DNA from: CAUTXO01 sp963542625
GTDB taxonomy: Bacteria > Campylobacterota > Campylobacteria > Campylobacterales > SZUA-545
NCBI GenBank assembly: GCA_963542625.1
Contig: CAUTXO010000071.1
Span: forward strand, 1-7,662
Direction of reading: 5' to 3'
Length of the DNA stretch: 7,662 nt
Shown: positions 5,682 through 7,662 of the stretch, one piece after another
Layout: each line of letters begins with the position of its first letter
How positions within the stretch are numbered: the stretch's first letter is position 1
Made by a program: the position numbers and the translations under genes
The notes under the pieces: generated by a model
What the model was told of the DNA's origin: nothing
The model's input: the letters and a program-made list of their open reading frames with translations, nothing else
Database searches by the model: none

Positions 5682-6721
5682 GTAAAATCCTTAAAAAGCC
5701 TTTTAAAATAGCTGCTTATCTGTGGTTTTTGCTCTAGGCTCATAAAAACATCCGCCATTTTCAAAAACTCGGCGTTATTGATAAACACATCTAAATTGCC
5801 AAAATAATACGGCAGCTTTGCAGCAAAGTGTTTGAAGTGATGTATGTAGTAGTAATATTTTAGGTTTTCAGCAAAGATCTTGACGGAGTTTGAGCTTGGT
5901 TTATCCATAAAAGTTCGACTACGTTTTAGCGCGTTTATGTCCCTAAGTGTGTAAAAATACGCTACTTCTTTGCGCTCGTCCTTGAAATTTGGGTATTTTT
6001 GAACGTAATTTGCAATGAAATCAAAGTCATTTAACCTAAATTTGGCGCCCTCAAGCGTCTTAAACTCGTAATTTTTAATAAAATCGTAGTCCATTCCAAG
6101 CGCATTTTTTTCATACAGCGCCACGATTATCGGAAAAAACGTGCTTGATTTTGGCGTAAAAACTTCAGAGCTAATTATTATGCTCTCTCGCAGCCTGTAA
6201 GCGCTTGTGAGATCTTGCAAACTCTTGAAATTCGCCCGTTTAATGAGATACGAAAGCGGGTGCAAAACGCATATAAAATCAGGCTTTAAGCTTGCGTAAG
6301 ATCTTAGAAAAGAAACGCCAAGATCACGGTGGCGCAGGTTTTTATCCACAGTAAAAAGCTCTTTTTTAACTCCAGCGCGGATAATGGACGTTTTGTCATT
6401 ATACGGCGGATTGCCAATGATGATGAGCTTTTGCAGGGGGCTAATGCCAAACTTAGCTCTGCTGACGTTTTCAAGAGAGTTCGTGTGTATTAAGCGGGCG
6501 TTTTTCCTTAGCTTTTGCAGGGCTGTTTTGTCAATATCCGCGCCGATGTAGTCTAGATCTTTGGTAAAAAAATCGCCGTATCCGCAGCTGCTATCAAGAA
6601 AGGTAAAACTTTCTAGCGCGGGTATTTTTTCCAGCATTTCATAGGCTAGCACAACTATTCTTTGCGGTGTGTAAAAACTGCCTAAGTTTATTGTATCAGC
6701 GCGGTTTAGGTGCGTTTGCAC
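5678..6721 (-). CDS. N6-adenine DNA methyltransferase, gamma-type (type II restriction-modification)
   Basis: The 347-residue product has the motif order of gamma-class (M.TaqI-like) adenine methyltransferases. Motif X is GSFYTP at residues 14-19. Motif I, the S-adenosylmethionine-binding loop, is FLDSSCGYGDFF at 41-52. A motif II acidic strand is GADID at 60-64. The catalytic motif IV is NPPY at 104-107. The C-terminal half, about 210-347, would hold the target-recognition domain. It transfers a methyl group to adenine in a short DNA site that the sequence does not reveal. The start is a GTG 12 bp after the upstream stop with only a weak Shine-Dalgarno, so translation may be coupled to the small upstream gene. 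It overlaps the downstream gene by four bases. The methyltransferase assignment is firm. Fused type IIG enzymes are much longer, so a separate endonuclease is expected. Confidence 0.9.
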   Translation of the reverse strand: MQTHLNRADTINLGSFYTPQRIVVLAYEMLEKIPALESFTFLDSSCGYGDFFTKDLDYIGADIDKTALQKLRKNARLIHTNSLENVSRAKFGISPLQKLIIIGNPPYNDKTSIIRAGVKKELFTVDKNLRHRDLGVSFLRSYASLKPDFICVLHPLSYLIKRANFKSLQDLTSAYRLRESIIISSEVFTPKSSTFFPIIVALYEKNALGMDYDFIKNYEFKTLEGAKFRLNDFDFIANYVQKYPNFKDERKEVAYFYTLRDINALKRSRTFMDKPSSNSVKIFAENLKYYYYIHHFKHFAAKLPYYFGNLDVFINNAEFLKMADVFMSLEQKPQISSYFKRLFKDFT

Positions 6722-6733
6722 GGGCGGGCTTGC

Positions 6734-6988
6734 TTACTTCAAATTCGGGCCATCGTTCCATTTCTCGCGCGCAAGATTAACCCCCACGCCGCGCACCTTG
6801 CGGGCTTGGTAGTCAAGCTTAAAAAACGCCTCATAAACTGCCTTAGGATCAAGCGGCGCGGCGCGCTCAAAGTCGTATGAATTGCTGTTTTTTTTGAAAG
6901 GTATGCACGCATCAAGCAGGGCGTAAAACTCATCGCGCGCGCTCTCGTAGCTCTCAAATTCCTTAAATGCTTGCTCTTTTGTAATCAT
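6734..6988 (-). CDS. 84-residue protein of unknown function, first gene of the restriction-modification operon
   Basis: The product (MITKEQAFKEFESYESARDE...) is small, soluble and highly charged, with a helical, acidic N-terminal half and a basic C-terminal end (ARKVRGVGVNLAREKW). I do not recognise its family. The ATG at 6988 has a strong AAAGGA Shine-Dalgarno (6995-7000) 6 bp upstream. The frame could be extended to a TTG at 7048, but that extension has no ribosome binding site and would cover the likely promoter. It precedes the methyltransferase by 12 bp on the same strand. Small genes in this position can encode controller proteins, but I see no helix-turn-helix pattern, so a controller role is not supported. 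It could equally be an unrelated small housekeeping-type gene that the restriction-modification pair has inserted behind. Confidence 0.7.
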   Translation of the reverse strand: MITKEQAFKEFESYESARDEFYALLDACIPFKKNSNSYDFERAAPLDPKAVYEAFFKLDYQARKVRGVGVNLAREKWNDGPNLK

Positions 6989-7028
6989 CGTCCGTCCTTT
7001 GTGCCGCGTATTTTGCCTTGCGGGCGAT

Positions 7029-7034
7029 AAAATA
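7029..7034 (-). promoter_or_regulatory. Candidate -10 box of the restriction-modification operon
   Basis: On the minus strand TATTTT lies about 40 bp before the ATG at 6988, within the A/T-rich stretch AATTAATCTCTATTTTATC that stands out from G/C-rich surroundings. A transcript from here would have a leader of about 33 nt containing the AAAGGA site. The match to TATAAT is moderate. Confidence 0.3.
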
Positions 7035-7067
7035 GAGATTAATTGCAAGCGCGGGGCGGCGGGCGCG

Positions 7068-7187
7068 CCTAAGATCTAGGAGCACCCAAGTTCTAAGCAC
7101 GGCGGGCGCGCAAGATCGAAACCGCGCCTAAGATCTAAACGCACGGCGTGGCAAGATCTAAGATCCAAGCAGCGCCCAAGATCTAAG
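7068..7187 (-). repeat. Second AGATCT repeat cluster, between the restriction-modification operon and mtaB
   Basis: Units of the form GCGCC(T/C)AAGATCTAA, often followed by GCAC(A/G)CG, occur with AGATCT cores at 7072, 7131, 7154 and 7179, an AGATCC at 7161, an AGATCG at 7113 and a degenerate AAGTTCT near 7088. Spacing is irregular (about 7 to 24 bp). The modules match the right-hand block at 4568-4943 in sequence and orientation. The cluster occupies most of the spacer between two divergent genes, so it lies upstream of both. Confidence 0.75.
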
Positions 7188-7213
7188 CACACCGCAAGCA
7201 CGGCGGGGCGCTT

Positions 7214-7222
7214 TGGTATAAT
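7214..7222 (+). promoter_or_regulatory. Extended -10 promoter of mtaB
   Basis: TGGTATAAT is a perfect extended -10 element (TGnTATAAT) in G/C-rich surroundings. Only 6 bp (CGCGCG) separate it from the GTG start at 7229, so transcription would start at or beside the start codon. No Shine-Dalgarno is present. Confidence 0.6.
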
Positions 7223-7228
7223 CGCGCG

Positions 7229-7662
7229 GTGGAAAAAGTATATTTCAAGACGTTCGGTTGCAGGACGAACAAATTCGACACCCAAGTAATGATTAGCTCC
7301 CTAAAACGCTACGAGCCCACGCAAGATCTAGCAAGCGCTAGCGTCGTGGTCGTGAATTCTTGCACGGTTACAAACGGCGCCGATAGCGGCGTGCGCAACT
7401 TCATCAGCAAAATTAGGCGCGAATATCCAGACAAAAAAATCCTTTTCACAGGCTGCGGCTTTAAAACCAGGGCGCGGGGCTTGCTAGAGCGCGGGGCGAT
7501 ACACGGCGCCTTTAGCGCGGGGCTAAAAACAGACATCGACGCCCTGCTAGAGCACGAGCGCGGCTTTTTAAAAGAAGGGCAAACGGGGCGGCAAGAGCTC
7601 ATTTTGCGCGGGTTTTCATCAAAAAGGGCTTTCATCAAGATCCAAGAGGGGTGCAACTTTGA
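7229..7662 (+). CDS. mtaB: MtaB-type tRNA methylthiotransferase (C-terminus beyond the right edge)
   Basis: The first 144 codons are present. MEKVYFKTFGCRTNKFDTQVM is the N-terminal signature of the MiaB/RimO/MtaB methylthiotransferase family. The three cysteines of the auxiliary iron-sulphur cluster are seen at Cys11 (FGC), Cys45 (NSCTV) and Cys76 (TGCGF). Cys142 (EGCNF) begins the radical-SAM CxxxCxxC motif just as the window ends. The KTFGCRTN form rather than GCQMN (MiaB) or GCxKN (RimO) favours MtaB, which adds a methylthio group to N6-threonylcarbamoyladenosine at position 37 of tRNAs reading ANN codons. The GTG at 7229 is chosen because it puts the essential first cysteine at residue 11; later starts would lose it. 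An extended -10 box lies 6 bp upstream and there is no Shine-Dalgarno, suggesting leaderless translation. An AGATCT at 7324 lies in frame within the gene. Confidence 0.82.
   Translation, partial: MEKVYFKTFGCRTNKFDTQVMISSLKRYEPTQDLASASVVVVNSCTVTNGADSGVRNFISKIRREYPDKKILFTGCGFKTRARGLLERGAIHGAFSAGLKTDIDALLEHERGFLKEGQTGRQELILRGFSSKRAFIKIQEGCNF

Noticed and set aside
6989..7048. N-terminal extension of the small gene to a TTG at 7048
   Set aside because: No Shine-Dalgarno there, it would cover the likely promoter, and the ATG at 6988 has a strong AAAGGA at ideal spacing.
4301..7187. Insertion sequence or transposon bounded by the repeats
   Set aside because: No transposase or integrase gene, no terminal inverted repeats at the cassette edges and no target-site duplication could be identified.
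7309..7656. 115-residue minus-strand open frame opposite mtaB, and another at 7076-7285 spanning the repeat cluster
   Set aside because: Both are antisense to a clear gene or to repeats and have compositions expected of such shadows.

Overview
The window looks like a chromosomal segment of a Campylobacterota species, most likely an enterohepatic-type Helicobacter or a close relative. The evidence is Campylobacter/Helicobacter-style pseudopilin N-termini (KAFTIIEL, QGFTLIEL), a cytosolic chemoreceptor with a C-terminal zinc-binding domain like H. pylori TlpD, frequent GTG and TTG starts, and an RpoN-like promoter of the TTGGAAC-N-TGCTT type. The genus call is an inference from family resemblance, not from a database match.

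Layout. Positions 1-636 (minus) hold the N-terminal 212 codons of an exported FecR-domain protein. It diverges from a three-gene plus-strand operon (713-3044) of type II secretion / type IV pilus-like pseudopilins: two with the classic Glu at +5 and a third, GspK-like, without it. A spacer with a hairpin terminator and candidate sigma54 and sigma70 promoters leads to a soluble chemoreceptor (3180-4286). A 648-bp non-coding stretch (4287-4934) follows, packed with short AGATCT/AGATCC-centred repeats. Their flanking bases run in one direction on the left half and in the opposite direction on the right half. Next is a minus-strand operon (6988 to 4935): an 84-residue protein of unknown function, a gamma-type N6-adenine DNA methyltransferase (NPPY), and an overlapping 248-residue protein that is probably the cognate restriction endonuclease. 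A second AGATCT repeat cluster (7068-7187) sits in the divergent spacer before mtaB, a tRNA methylthiotransferase gene that runs off the right edge. mtaB has an extended -10 box only 6 bp before its GTG start, suggesting a leaderless mRNA.

How the parts relate. The pseudopilins would be processed by a prepilin peptidase and assembled by a secretion or competence machine encoded elsewhere. The chemoreceptor would signal through CheW/CheA. The restriction-modification cassette is a self-contained module bracketed by the same repeat family on both sides, which is the most unusual structural feature here. I see no transposase, integrase, tRNA, rRNA or CRISPR array.
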